A DNA stretch of 33,464 nt from NCBI GenBank assembly GCA_919902515.1, contig CAKKRD010000052.1, forward strand, positions 1 through 33,464. The letters run 5' to 3'. The notes below the pieces were generated by a model that saw only the letters and a list, made by a program, of their open reading frames with translations, had not been told where the DNA came from and ran no database searches. Shown here one piece after another: positions 1 to 8,390 of the stretch. The DNA is from Nitrosomonadaceae bacterium (GTDB taxonomy: Bacteria; Pseudomonadota; Gammaproteobacteria; Burkholderiales; Nitrosomonadaceae). Position numbers and translations under genes: made by a program. Positions within the stretch are counted from its first letter, which is position 1. The number at the start of each line of letters is the position of its first letter.

Positions 1-5
1 GCCAT
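1..5 (-). CDS. Start of a gene leaving the left edge (unidentified)
   Basis: On the minus strand an ATG at 5-3 is preceded, at a 7-nt spacing, by a perfect Shine-Dalgarno AGGAGGT (complement of 13-19). Only the start codon and two further bases lie in the window, so the product cannot be named. The ribosome binding site is much stronger than anything at priA, which suggests a well translated gene transcribed divergently from priA. The call rests on the SD-ATG arrangement alone. Confidence 0.5.
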
Positions 6-12
6 TGTCGTT

Positions 13-19
13 ACCTCCT
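13..19 (-). promoter_or_regulatory. Strong Shine-Dalgarno for the left-edge gene
   Basis: The minus strand reads AGGAGGT, a full complement to the 16S rRNA 3' end, 7 nt before an ATG. It is the only reason to call a gene at the left edge. Confidence 0.55.
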
Positions 20-511
20 ATTCCGTTAATCAAAACTGCTGCCCCTTCCACTTCTACGCAGTGACCCCGCCGTCCTTATACTTATGGATATGCTACGAAT
101 ATGCCCATACCCATTCCATCAGTAAGCCTAGCCGATAAAAGCGCTGCTAGTCAAGCAATTTGTCAGACAGCAGAGACTGTAAAAAATAATATGGCCAAAG
201 ATTGCGTAAATGGCGTGATTTATGCTTGGCGATGACAGCCATCGAAGCCCAAAATAAAGTTAAATCCATGAAGAATCAAACACAGCTGCGATGAAAGCAA
301 TAATTAACCCTAGCACATAATTATTAAAATATATGAGGCATTCCTTACGACAGTTTGCCAAGATGAAAAGCAACAAACACCTGCCTAAACATAAACATGA
401 GCAAGAATCTTTTTTGCCTGCAGACTCCATGTACAAGTTAACTCCTTTATTTAAAAAACCAGGTCATATCCAGACAGGAGAAACTCGAAATAAAAACCGG
501 CGCCCCTTTAT
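20..511. other. Non-coding / undetermined stretch before the MITE
   Basis: This AT-rich stretch should carry the promoter of the left-edge gene. A 44-codon plus-strand ORF at 101-235 has no ribosome binding site or recognisable similarity, and I do not call it a gene. A longer plus-strand ORF starting at 333 runs into the repeat element at 512-665 and is also unconvincing. No RNA gene or terminator was recognised. Confidence 0.4.
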
Positions 512-665
512 GGAACCGCTGAACAAGCCCTCCGTGGAGCGCGTTGCTGGCAGTCTGCGGTGTCAGGCTCGTAGCGAAGGGAATGGCCATTCGCGTCCTC
601 GCCTTTCGTGCATCCCATCCCGCAAAGCCACCGTCGCGCCCGCGTGGGACTTGTTCAGCGGTTCC
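512..665. mobile_element. MITE-like palindromic element, 154 bp
   Basis: The ends are perfect 16-bp inverted repeats: GGAACCGCTGAACAAG at 512-527 and its reverse complement at 650-665. Similarity between the arms continues imperfectly inwards to a central palindrome GAATGGCCATTC at 581-592, close to the element midpoint, so the whole element can fold as one long imperfect hairpin. It is too short for a transposase. Termini of the GGAACC...CTGAACAAG kind resemble those of IS5-like insertion sequences, so a non-autonomous derivative is likely (inference). A clear target duplication was not seen. It ends about 100 bp before the priA start. Confidence 0.65.
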
Positions 666-766
666 TTAGCTTGCTATTCCAAACAGGAATAATAAATCCG
701 TCACAGATTTCGTGGATAATGCTCTCGAATTCAATCGTGCAAATCTGCCCCAATATATTCCCTATA

Positions 767-2950
767 ATGCCAATCATCCGCGTCGCGCTTGATGTTCCCG
801 TGGCCACTTTGTTTGACTATCTTGCGTCGGATGCAACAGCACAAGATATCGGCGCTCGTGTGCAGGTTCCTTTCGGAAGGAAGCTGATGACGGGTGTCAT
901 CATGGAAGTATCCGCCTGTTCTTCCGTTTCTCCCGGCAAGCTCAAACCTGCCGCTCATATCTTTCATGATGTACCACCGCTGCCCTTAGCACTCCTCGAT
1001 CTGTGCAGGTTTTGCAGCGATTACTACCACCATCCGCTGGGGGAGGTAATGATGAATGCACTGCCTGGCAGGCTGCGTAGCAGTAAGCCCCTTGTACAGA
1101 AATCGACTACCACCTTTCAATTTTGTTTCACTGATGCAGGACGTGCGGCCGATACCGCATCCATTCCCGCCCGCAACATCGTCCAGAATCATCTGCTGGC
1201 ACGGTTGAGAGAATCTGGTGTAATCAGCCACGAAGAAGCAAAACAGCTTTCACCGCGCGCGCCCAAGGCATTGCAGAAATTTGTCACTCTGGGTTGGGTA
1301 AAAGAAGTTCCAATTCACCCCGCTTCTGTCACTAAAGCTGTCTCCGGCCCCGCCCTTAATACAGAACAGCAGAGTGCCCTCGCTGCTATTGCCGCCGACA
1401 TCAGCGAATTTAATGCCTGGCTGCTGCATGGCATCACCGGTAGCGGAAAAACCGAGGTGTACCTGCGGCTGATTACGCTGCTGTTGCTGCAAGGACGACA
1501 AACGCTGGTACTGGTACCTGAAATCAGTTTGACACCGCAACTGGAAGCGGTATTTCGTGCGCGCTTTCCCACCACATTGCTGGTGTGCCTGCATAGCAGA
1601 CTCAATGCCTCCGAACGCGTAAACGGCTGGCTGCAGGCGCAACAGGGTGAAGCCAAAATAATACTGGGTACACGCCTGGCGGTATTCACGCCATTGCCAA
1701 AACTAGGTCTGATCATTGTGGATGAGGAACAGGACGGCTCCTTCAAACAGCAGGATGGCTTGCGCTACTCGGCGCGAGATGTGGCCATTTTCCGCGCCAG
1801 ACAGACAAATGTGCCGGTGGTACTCGGCTCTGCCACACCTTCACTGGAAAGCTATTACAACGCGATTAATGGACGCTACCGTATGCTGCGCCTGTCGTCC
1901 CGCGCTGTTAAGAACGCTGTGCTGCCAACTGTGCACTGCGTTGATACCCGCGCCGCCAAGAGTAAAGATGGTTTGTCCCAGCCACTGATCATGGCGTTGG
2001 AAAAATGCCTGGCACGAAACCAGCAAAGCCTGATTTTCCTCAACCGCCGCGGTTATGCTCCAGTGTTACTGTGCAAGTCGTGTGCATGGACGGCGACGTG
2101 TCATCGCTGCGCCAGTCGCCTGGTAGTTCACTTGCGCGAAAAACAATTGCGCTGCCATCACTGCGGTCATCAGGAGCGTTTTCCCTCCGCCTGTCCCGAG
2201 TGTGGTGACCAGGACATCGTGCCCTTTGGACACGGCACTCAGCGGGTGGAAGCTGTGCTGACCGAACGTTTCCCCGATGCACGAATTCTGCGCATAGACC
2301 GTGACAGCACGCGTCTCAAGGATGGATGGGAACGGATGTTGAAGGATATTTACGAGCAACGCGTGGACATTCTGGTTGGCACGCAAATTCTTGCCAAGGG
2401 ACATGATTTTCCCAATCTGTCGCTAGTAGGAATTTTAAATTCTGACGCTTCGCTGTTCAGCACCGATTTTCGCGCGGCGGAGCGCTTGTTCGTGCAACTG
2501 ATGCAAGTGGCAGGCCGCGCCGGGCGCGCCAACATCGCAGGTGAAGTACTGATTCAAACCGAATTTCCCGATCATCCGCTGTATCACGCGTTGCGACGGC
2601 ATGATTACGACACGCTCGCGCAAATGCTGCTGACAGAAAGAAAGATGGCAGGCTTTCCACCATTCGTCTATCAAGCTCTATTGCGAGCGGAAGCGCCCCA
2701 GATCAACGCTGCACTGGATTTTCTCGCCAGCGCGGCAGCAATGGCAGAATCATCCAGAGAGGTGGAAGTATTCGACCCGGTCCCGGCGCAAATGGCGCGG
2801 CTCAAGGGGCTGGAACGAGCACACCTGTTGGTGCAATCCGGCTCGCGCAAAAAATTGCAGGAATTCCTTACTGCCTGGCACACAAAACTTGTCACGCTTC
2901 CCGTCCGCAAGGTGCGCTGGGCGCTGGATGTGGATCCGCAGGAGTTCTGA
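767..2950 (+). CDS. priA: Primosomal protein N' (replication restart helicase PriA)
   Basis: PriA is a 3'-5' superfamily 2 DNA helicase that recognises stalled or repaired forks and reloads the replisome. From the ATG at 767 the protein is 727 residues, the usual family length, and starts MPIIRVALDVP, matching the family's DNA-binding N terminus. The longer open frame from 608 would begin inside the MITE-like element and is less likely. Walker A GITGSGKT is near residue 222, and the Walker B equivalent DEEQ is near 319-322 (DEEH is common in the family). Eight cysteines in the zinc-binding insert (C436, C439, C445, C448, C463, C466, C476, C479) are all present. Helicase motifs follow, including GTQILAKGHDFPNL and QVAGRAGR. 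There is no good Shine-Dalgarno at 767, so the exact start is uncertain. Confidence 0.96.
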   Translation: MPIIRVALDVPVATLFDYLASDATAQDIGARVQVPFGRKLMTGVIMEVSACSSVSPGKLKPAAHIFHDVPPLPLALLDLCRFCSDYYHHPLGEVMMNALPGRLRSSKPLVQKSTTTFQFCFTDAGRAADTASIPARNIVQNHLLARLRESGVISHEEAKQLSPRAPKALQKFVTLGWVKEVPIHPASVTKAVSGPALNTEQQSALAAIAADISEFNAWLLHGITGSGKTEVYLRLITLLLLQGRQTLVLVPEISLTPQLEAVFRARFPTTLLVCLHSRLNASERVNGWLQAQQGEAKIILGTRLAVFTPLPKLGLIIVDEEQDGSFKQQDGLRYSARDVAIFRARQTNVPVVLGSATPSLESYYNAINGRYRMLRLSSRAVKNAVLPTVHCVDTRAAKSKDGLSQPLIMALEKCLARNQQSLIFLNRRGYAPVLLCKSCAWTATCHRCASRLVVHLREKQLRCHHCGHQERFPSACPECGDQDIVPFGHGTQRVEAVLTERFPDARILRIDRDSTRLKDGWERMLKDIYEQRVDILVGTQILAKGHDFPNLSLVGILNSDASLFSTDFRAAERLFVQLMQVAGRAGRANIAGEVLIQTEFPDHPLYHALRRHDYDTLAQMLLTERKMAGFPPFVYQALLRAEAPQINAALDFLASAAAMAESSREVEVFDPVPAQMARLKGLERAHLLVQSGSRKKLQEFLTAWHTKLVTLPVRKVRWALDVDPQEF

Positions 2951-3051
2951 TCCAGAGAACTGGATCCGCCAGATCAACAATAGACGCCTATTGACTGACA
3001 CCAGCGGAATTCGAAGCCGCTGCACTGTAAAGCGACGATGCCCATCCCGGC

Positions 3052-3936
3052 TCAGTGAATTTCGGCGTGCAGCCTGCTCATCATTTGCTCTGCCTGGTTG
3101 AGATAGTCTCCACCAAACAGGTTCAAGTGGTTCAAAATATGATAGAGATTATAGAGAGTTTTGCGAATGGCATAGCCGGGGTCAAGTGGGTAGGCTTCCC
3201 GGTAGGCCGCATAGAAGGTCGCAGGAAAGCCGCCAAAAAGTTCAGTCATGGCAAGATCTGTCTCACGGTCGCCGTAATATATTGCCGGGTCGAACAGCAC
3301 CGGCTGCCCGGCAGAATCGAAAGCGTAATTGCCGCTCCATAGATCGCCGTGCAACAATGACGAAACTGGCGCCGTCCCTGGAAAAAAAACAGCCAATTCT
3401 GCCATCAACTGTTCACCCAGTGTTTGCAGCTTTCCCTTATAACCATTGGCTTGTGCAAGCTGCAGTTGATAGCCCAGACGGTGCTCACGCCAGAATTGAA
3501 TCCAGTCGGAAGAGAATTTGTTGACTTGCGGCGTGGTGCCGATGGTGTTGTCGCGCACCCAGCCAAATTTCCCTGAAGAAAAGCGGTGCATCGCGGCAAG
3601 TCCCTGTCCCAACGACACGGCACCGCTTCTACCGGCGCTACCCATCTCCAGGCATTCCAGTACCAGCCATGCGCTGGTTTCGTTCCTTCCCCAACACACT
3701 GGCACGGGAACGCGTAGCGTATGGGAGCTGTGAATTTCCTGCAGACCCACAGCTTCCGCCTCGAACATCGGCAGATTGCCTGCGTTGTTGAGTTTGACGA
3801 AAAAGTACTGACCGCCGCTTTCAATGCGATAACTTTCGTTGATGCAGCCCCCACCGACAGCGGAGATTTTCTTCACGGTGAACGGGATGCCAGTGATAGC
3901 TGATATCTGTGCGGCGATGTCCGACCAGGGCAGCAT
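3052..3936 (-). CDS. Fructosamine / ketosamine-3-kinase family protein
   Basis: A 294-residue member of the fructosamine kinase family (APH-like kinase fold). These enzymes phosphorylate sugar adducts on amines or proteins at the 3-position so that they fall off, a deglycation repair role; bacterial substrates are often small. An N-terminal glycine-rich stretch (VGGGCINESYRI) and FVKLN, with the ATP-binding lysine, are followed by the catalytic loop LLHGDLWSGN. The metal-binding FDPAIYYGDRETDLAM motif comes next. Length matches the family. The gene begins 35 bp after the end of argH on the same strand, so the two are probably co-transcribed. Substrate cannot be told from sequence. Confidence 0.9.
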   Translation of the reverse strand: MLPWSDIAAQISAITGIPFTVKKISAVGGGCINESYRIESGGQYFFVKLNNAGNLPMFEAEAVGLQEIHSSHTLRVPVPVCWGRNETSAWLVLECLEMGSAGRSGAVSLGQGLAAMHRFSSGKFGWVRDNTIGTTPQVNKFSSDWIQFWREHRLGYQLQLAQANGYKGKLQTLGEQLMAELAVFFPGTAPVSSLLHGDLWSGNYAFDSAGQPVLFDPAIYYGDRETDLAMTELFGGFPATFYAAYREAYPLDPGYAIRKTLYNLYHILNHLNLFGGDYLNQAEQMMSRLHAEIH

Positions 3937-3971
3937 GGATTGGCGAATTACCGGGTTGCCAAGCGGGTCGC

Positions 3972-5384
3972 TCAGAGCAGCTTCTTCCTTGCCCGCCTGA
4001 TCGCTGCACGCACCTGTACCGGCGCTGTCCCGCCGATATGGTTGCGGCTTTTCAGCGAACCTTCCAGAGTCAGCACAGCATAGATATCTTGATCGACCCG
4101 TTGAGAGAATTGCCGCAATTCGGGCAGGGTAAGCGCGCTCAAGTCACAACCTTTTTTCTCGGCAAAACGCACTGCCTGCGCTACCGCTTCGTGCGCATCG
4201 CGGAATGGCAATCCTTTCTTCGTCAGGTAATCAGCCAGATCGGTGGCGGTGGCGTAGCCTCGCATTGCAGCAGCGCGCATTGTCTCCTGATTGACGCGGA
4301 TGCCGGTCAGCATATCGGCATAAATGCGCAACGTGTCGGTAAGGGTGTCCACAGTGTCGAACAGGGGCTCCTTGTCTTCCTGATTGTCCTTGTTGTACGC
4401 AAGTGGCTGGGCTTTCATCAATGTCAGCAAAGCAACCAGATGACCATTGATACGCCCGGTCTTGCCGCGCACCAGTTCCGGCACATCGGGATTCTTCTTT
4501 TGTGGCATGATGGAGGAACCGGTGCAAAAGCGGTCAGCGAGATCAATGAAACCGAACGGTGGGCTCATCCATAAAATCAGTTCCTCGGATAGCCGCGACA
4601 GATGCGTCATGACCAGCGCCGCGCAGGCGCAGAACTCAATAGCGAAATCGCGATCGGAAACCGCATCCAGCGAGTTTTCACAAACACCGTCAAAACCCAG
4701 TTTCTGCGCCGCCAGTTTGCGGTTGATAGGATAGCTGGTTCCAGCCAGCGCCGCCGCACCCAGTGGCAATTTATTCACACGCTTTCTGCAATCGACCAGT
4801 CGCTCAACGTCACGCTGCAGCATTTCGAAATATGCCATCAGATGATGGCCAAAAGAAATCGGTTGTGCCACTTGTAAGTGCGTGAAGCCCGGCATCACTG
4901 TCTCCACATGCTTCTCGGCGAGATCCAGCAACGCCTGTTGCATGGCTCTGATGCAGTTGACGATGTCATCAATCGAGGTGCGCAAATAAAGCCGCACATC
5001 CGTAGCCACCTGATCGTTGCGTGATCGTGCCGTGTGCAGCCGTTTGCCGGCATCGCCGATCAGAGTGGTAAGACGTTTCTCAATGTTGAGATGCACGTCT
5101 TCCAGTTCCAGCAACCAAACGAATTTTCCACTGCGGATTTCGTCGCGGATTTGGTCCAGGCCCCGCTCGATGGCGGCGAGATCTGCTGCACTGATAATGC
5201 CCGCAGCAGAGAGCATCTGTGCGTGCGCAAGCGACCCCTGAATATCGAATTCAGCCAGCCGCCGATCGAAACCAATTGATGCGGTATAGCGCTGCACCAG
5301 TTCCGAAACCGGCTCGTTGAAACGTCCTGACCAAGCTTTCTTGCCATTTCCAGTCGGCGAGCTTTTCTTTTTTGAAGTTGCCAT
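3972..5384 (-). CDS. argH: Argininosuccinate lyase
   Basis: Catalyses the last step of arginine biosynthesis: argininosuccinate to arginine plus fumarate, in the cytosol as a homotetramer. At 470 residues it has the family length. The start [10 protein letters not shown]... runs into the conserved KKAWSGRF. The fumarase/aspartase-superfamily signature [12 protein letters not shown] is intact, and [18 protein letters not shown] and [10 protein letters not shown] are also recognisable. The ATG at 5384 has an AAGG a few bases upstream. In Pseudomonas argH lies beside the algZ-algR pair, which is relevant here because an algR-like remnant sits across the neighbouring pilin operon (12053-12373). 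Confidence 0.97.
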   Translation of the reverse strand: MATSKKKSSPTGNGKKAWSGRFNEPVSELVQRYTASIGFDRRLAEFDIQGSLAHAQMLSAAGIISAADLAAIERGLDQIRDEIRSGKFVWLLELEDVHLNIEKRLTTLIGDAGKRLHTARSRNDQVATDVRLYLRTSIDDIVNCIRAMQQALLDLAEKHVETVMPGFTHLQVAQPISFGHHLMAYFEMLQRDVERLVDCRKRVNKLPLGAAALAGTSYPINRKLAAQKLGFDGVCENSLDAVSDRDFAIEFCACAALVMTHLSRLSEELILWMSPPFGFIDLADRFCTGSSIMPQKKNPDVPELVRGKTGRINGHLVALLTLMKAQPLAYNKDNQEDKEPLFDTVDTLTDTLRIYADMLTGIRVNQETMRAAAMRGYATATDLADYLTKKGLPFRDAHEAVAQAVRFAEKKGCDLSALTLPELRQFSQRVDQDIYAVLTLEGSLKSRNHIGGTAPVQVRAAIRRARKKLL

Positions 5385-5550
5385 ATTACCTTGTTAAAAA
5401 TGAAAGTATGTGCAACCCTTCCAGGAACTTAAACCTCTGTTACGACCCCCTCCAGCTGACGAGTATAAATCAAAATGCCTATCCAGACGCTCTGCCGAAT
5501 TTTCGCAATCCAATGGGGAATGCTTGATTTAATAGAAATTATCTGCTAGC

Positions 5551-5633
5551 GTGGTATTTACTCGGCAAACTTACTGAAAGGTAAGGACGCAAAGTCACCG
5601 GCCTAAGGGAAACTAGGGTAGCGGAACTGCCTC
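5551..5633 (+). ncRNA. GEMM-I riboswitch aptamer (cyclic di-GMP type)
   Basis: The RNA follows the GEMM-I consensus from start to end. GGCAAAC is at 5564-5570. A stem CTTAC/GTAAG (5570-5574 with 5581-5585) is capped by a GAAA tetraloop at 5576-5579. The hallmark GGACGCAAAG spans 5585-5594, CACCGGCCTAAGG follows (tetraloop-receptor side), and GGTAGCGG leads into CTGCC. P1 can form between GTGGTA (5551-5556) and TGCCTC (5628-5633) with one mismatch. The base equivalent to Vc2 G20 is G, which in known GEMM-I RNAs favours c-di-GMP over 3',3'-cGAMP; the base aligned to Vc2 A18 appears to be T, a deviation. It lies about 200 nt before pilE in the leader of the pilin operon. Motif recognition is by eye, and the ligand is inference. 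Confidence 0.88.
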
Positions 5634-5667
5634 ATGGATGTTCGTCCATGTGCAGAACCGCCTACCC
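5616..5667 (+). promoter_or_regulatory. Long alternative hairpin overlapping the riboswitch 3' half
   Basis: GGGTA-GCGG-AA-CTGC-CT-CATGGA (5616-5638) pairs with TCCATG-T-GCAG-AA-CCGC-C-TACCC (5645-5667) around the loop TGTTCG, about 19 base pairs with small internal loops. Its left arm contains the aptamer bases 5616-5633, including the 3' strand of P1, so this hairpin and the ligand-binding fold exclude each other. It is followed by a run of C (5665-5673), not U, so it is not a standard intrinsic terminator. It could act as an anti-aptamer or as part of another type of expression platform. Confidence 0.65.
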
Positions 5668-5836
5668 CCCCCCTGAAGCACTCAGACATCGAGAATAGTC
5701 ACGTCGTAAAAAGACACGCAGTCAATCCCTGAGCAGCTTTACATCCAGACGGATGCGCTGACAGATCGGCATGGGTTTACAGCAACGTGTAACAACGGGG
5801 CCCGGTATTGGAACATATCGGAAAGGAATTTTCATC
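5668..5836 (+). other. Remaining leader between riboswitch and pilE
   Basis: I see no open reading frame of note and no hairpin with a U-tract here. The pilE ribosome binding site (GGAAAGGAA, 5819-5827) closes the leader. Upstream of the aptamer, 5385-5550 should hold the divergent promoters of argH and the pilin operon, but no convincing -35/-10 pair could be picked by eye. Confidence 0.4.
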
Positions 5837-6223
5837 ATGGAACAACATAAAGGATTCACTCTCATTGAACTGATGATCGTGGTGGTGATCGTCGGTATTT
5901 TGGCCGCCATCGTTTACCCATCGTATACGCAGCATGTCGTCAAGGCAAACCGCGCGGCGGCGCAGGCACAAATGATGGATATTGCTAATCGCCAACAGCA
6001 GTTCCTGCTGGCTAACCGCAGTTATGTCAGCAAGATAGAACTGGAAGCCAGCGGCTACAGCCTGCCAGCCGATGTGGGCGCCCGGTACAGCTATGCCATC
6101 ACTCTGGGGGCCGGTGCCATGCCTTCCTACACCATCACGTTCACCCCGAGCGGATCACAAACGGATGACGGCACCCTGACCATCAACAACGAAGGGGTCA
6201 AAACTCCGGCAGCAAAGTGGTGA
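5837..6223 (+). CDS. pilE: Type IV pilin-like minor pilin, PilE family
   Basis: A 128-residue prepilin. The ATG at 5837 has GGAAAGGAA 9 nt upstream and gives the short leader MEQHKG, cleaved by PilD before F. The class III motif GFTLIELMIVVVIVGILAAIVYPSY contains Glu5 and the hydrophobic helix; a start further upstream would give an implausibly long leader. The size and the C-terminal pattern ...YTITFTPSGSQTDDGTLTINNEG fit PilE-type minor pilins, which sit in the pilus-tip priming complex. The cysteine usually found before GTLT (making the D-loop disulphide) is missing; DD stands there instead. It is the first gene of the operon, and its stop overlaps the pilV start (TGATG). Confidence 0.9.
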   Translation: MEQHKGFTLIELMIVVVIVGILAAIVYPSYTQHVVKANRAAAQAQMMDIANRQQQFLLANRSYVSKIELEASGYSLPADVGARYSYAITLGAGAMPSYTITFTPSGSQTDDGTLTINNEGVKTPAAKW

Positions 6224-6807
6224 TGCGCAGCACGAACACTGCATCATTTGATTCACATTCTATGCGGGGAGTGTCCCTGATAGAAATTCTGGTGACCATC
6301 GTTATTCTGGCTGTCGGTCTTCTGGGACTCGCAGGTCTGCAAATGCGCCTGCAATCCTCCGAAGTCGAGGCATATCAGCGAACCCAGGCATCGCTACTGC
6401 TGGAAGACATGGCAAACCGGATGGGCGCCAATCGTAGAAACGCCGTGAGCTATGCAACCGGCTCCGCGAGTCCGCTGGGGACCGGGGACAGCCAGCCAGC
6501 CACCTGTGCCGGTGGTGGCCAGGGCTTTGACACATGCCAATGGAGCAATGCACTGAAGGGGGCGGCTGAGCAGTCGGGGACGAATAACGTGGGTGCCATG
6601 ATAGGCGCGCGTGGCTGTATTGAGAACCTGGGTGCGGATCAATATCAGATCACCGTGGTCTGGCAAGGCTTGACACCGCTATCGGCACCCGCCTCAAGTT
6701 GCGGTGCGGGGCTTTATAATGGGGCCGCCGGATCGAGTTGCATCAATGAGTTATGTCGGCGTGCCATGAGCACCCTCGTGCGCGTCGCCAATCTGGGGAC
6801 GCCATGA
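6223..6807 (+). CDS. pilV: Type IV pilus minor pilin PilV
   Basis: A 194-residue prepilin from the ATG at 6223, overlapping the pilE stop by one base; a GTG two codons earlier is possible. After the leader MRSTNTASFDSHSMRG comes the cleavage site and VSLIEILVTIVILAVGLLGLAGLQ, the typical PilV N terminus with Glu5. The pattern QRTQASLLLEDMANRMGANR is characteristic of the PilV family. Several cysteines in the C-terminal half (near GYCIEN-like, SSCGAG and SSCINELC stretches) are probably disulphides. Its role is in the minor pilin complex that primes pilus assembly with PilW, PilX and PilY1. It ends in an ATGA overlap with pilW. Confidence 0.92.
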   Translation: MRSTNTASFDSHSMRGVSLIEILVTIVILAVGLLGLAGLQMRLQSSEVEAYQRTQASLLLEDMANRMGANRRNAVSYATGSASPLGTGDSQPATCAGGGQGFDTCQWSNALKGAAEQSGTNNVGAMIGARGCIENLGADQYQITVVWQGLTPLSAPASSCGAGLYNGAAGSSCINELCRRAMSTLVRVANLGTP

Positions 6808-7877
6808 ACCAGCATGATCTGATGACGAGCGTTACCCGATCAGATTGTGGTGCACGCCGCTGTCAAGCCGGTTTTTCCATGATCGAGTTGATGGTTGCCA
6901 TCACGCTGGGACTGCTGATCATGACGGCGGTGCTGACACTTTATTTGAATCTGTCGCGGAACAATGCGGAATTGGCAAAAATGAACCGGCAAATTGAAAA
7001 TGGCCGCTTTACCATCCAGATGTTGCAGCAGGAACTATGGCATGCCGGTTTTTGGGGCGCGTATGCGCCACCGCTGCCGTCTGTCACCCCCCCCACTGCC
7101 ATCCCGGACCCCTGCGCTGCGTTTTCCGGTTGGGATGCCGCTTACATCACCAACATGTATGCGATACCGGTACAGGGCTATGCGGCGGGCAGTTTGCCGA
7201 GCTGTGTCACCAACCCACAGCCGAATTCCGACGCTCTGGTAGTACGCCATGCCGCCGCCTGTGTGGCGGGCGACGCAACTTGCGAGGCCTACAACGCAAA
7301 CAAGCTTTATCTGCAAACCCAGGGCTGTGCCAACACCGGCCACGCCAACTATGTTGCCAGCGCCGCCAGCAACCCGGTTTTAGGTACGCCAGGGGCAACG
7401 GTGTACCAGAAAAACTGTACAACACCTGCCGACAAACGCAAGCTGATTACCTCCGTTTTTTACGTGCGCAATTATGCCAACACTGCGGGCGATGGCATCC
7501 CCACTCTGGTGCGCGCCGATCTGGATCTCTCCGGCGGCAGCGTGGTCATGCAAAGCGCGCAGGCATTGATAGACGGGATCCAGAGTCTCAAGCTGGAATA
7601 TGGCCGGGATACCGACAACGACGGTAGTGCGGACGTATTTGAAAATTGTGCGGCCTGCACCGCCACTGACTGGGCCAACGTCATGGCAGTCCAGGTCCAT
7701 GTGCTGGCACGTAACCTGGAGGCCTCGTCGGGATATACCGACAGCAAAACCTACACGCTGGGCACAACCTTGCTGGGCCCCTTTAACGACAGCTTCAAGC
7801 GCCATGCTTATTCCAGTTACATACGCCTGGTCAATCCCTCCGGCCGCAGGGATAAAACAGGGGTAGCCGCACCATGA
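6804..7877 (+). CDS. pilW: Type IV pilus minor pilin PilW
   Basis: 357 residues from the ATG at 6804, inside the pilV stop (ATGA). The leader ends in a Gly before FSMIELMVAITLGLLIMTAVLTLYLNLS, a clear class III prepilin helix. The next stretch NGRFTIQMLQQELWHAGFWG is the PilW-family signature. The large C-terminal domain is cysteine-rich. An acidic DTDNDGSAD loop around residue 270 looks like a calcium-binding loop; calcium binding is inferred. It acts with PilV, PilX and PilY1 at the pilus tip. Translational coupling to both neighbours is evident from the 4-bp overlaps. Confidence 0.92.
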   Translation: MNQHDLMTSVTRSDCGARRCQAGFSMIELMVAITLGLLIMTAVLTLYLNLSRNNAELAKMNRQIENGRFTIQMLQQELWHAGFWGAYAPPLPSVTPPTAIPDPCAAFSGWDAAYITNMYAIPVQGYAAGSLPSCVTNPQPNSDALVVRHAAACVAGDATCEAYNANKLYLQTQGCANTGHANYVASAASNPVLGTPGATVYQKNCTTPADKRKLITSVFYVRNYANTAGDGIPTLVRADLDLSGGSVVMQSAQALIDGIQSLKLEYGRDTDNDGSADVFENCAACTATDWANVMAVQVHVLARNLEASSGYTDSKTYTLGTTLLGPFNDSFKRHAYSSYIRLVNPSGRRDKTGVAAP

Positions 7878-8374
7878 AACACCCGCGCTTTGCTGCCAGC
7901 CAGCGTGGAGCCACCCTGATAGTCGGGCTGATCATGCTGGTCATGGTCACGTTGCTGGTTATTTCGGCTTTCACGCTCAGCGGCGGCAATCTCAAGGCAG
8001 CGGGCAACATGCAGTTCCGCAATGAAGCCATTGCGGCGGCAAACATGGCCATTGAGCAGACCATCAGCGGCTCTTTCAGCACCATTAATGCTGCAGATTC
8101 CATCAATGTCGATATCGATCAGGACAACACGATCGATTATGTGGTCAATGTGGCGGCACCCGCCTGCATCCAGGCTCCACCCGCTCCTGTCGATACCGCA
8201 GCCCTCAGCGGAGTGAATTCAAACATTTCCAACATGAGCAACTATCTGACCTTATGGGAGATTACTGCCACCGTTACAAGCCAGGCAACAGGTGCTTCAG
8301 CGGTAGTCAAGCAAGGCGTCAACCAACGTCTTACACAAAGCCAGTACAACGCATCCACATGTCCAAATCCGTAA
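7874..8374 (+). CDS. pilX: Type IV pilus minor pilin PilX
   Basis: 166 residues. The N-terminal pattern QRGATLIVGLIMLVMVTLLVISAF is typical of PilX, which differs from other prepilins by having a small residue or Leu rather than Glu near position 5. ALNMQFRNEAIAAANMAIE-like sequence (here GNMQFRNEAI...) follows, as in the family. In Pseudomonas PilX helps to recruit PilY1 into the tip complex. It overlaps the pilW stop by 4 bp; 16 bp with a good AGGAGAT ribosome binding site separate it from pilY1. Confidence 0.88.
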   Translation: MKHPRFAASQRGATLIVGLIMLVMVTLLVISAFTLSGGNLKAAGNMQFRNEAIAAANMAIEQTISGSFSTINAADSINVDIDQDNTIDYVVNVAAPACIQAPPAPVDTAALSGVNSNISNMSNYLTLWEITATVTSQATGASAVVKQGVNQRLTQSQYNASTCPNP

Positions 8375-8390
8375 GGCACAGGAGATAAAA

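Noticed and set aside
333-692. 119-codon plus-strand ORF before priA
   Set aside because: Half of it lies in the palindromic element at 512-665, it has no convincing ribosome binding site, and the translation resembles no family I know.
2943-2961. Hairpin AGTTCT/AGAACT at the priA stop as a terminator
   Set aside because: The stem is short, AT/GC-mixed, overlaps the stop codon and has no U-tract.
5500-5550. Sigma-54 promoter for the pilin operon
   Set aside because: No GG-N10-GC pair with acceptable flanks was found.
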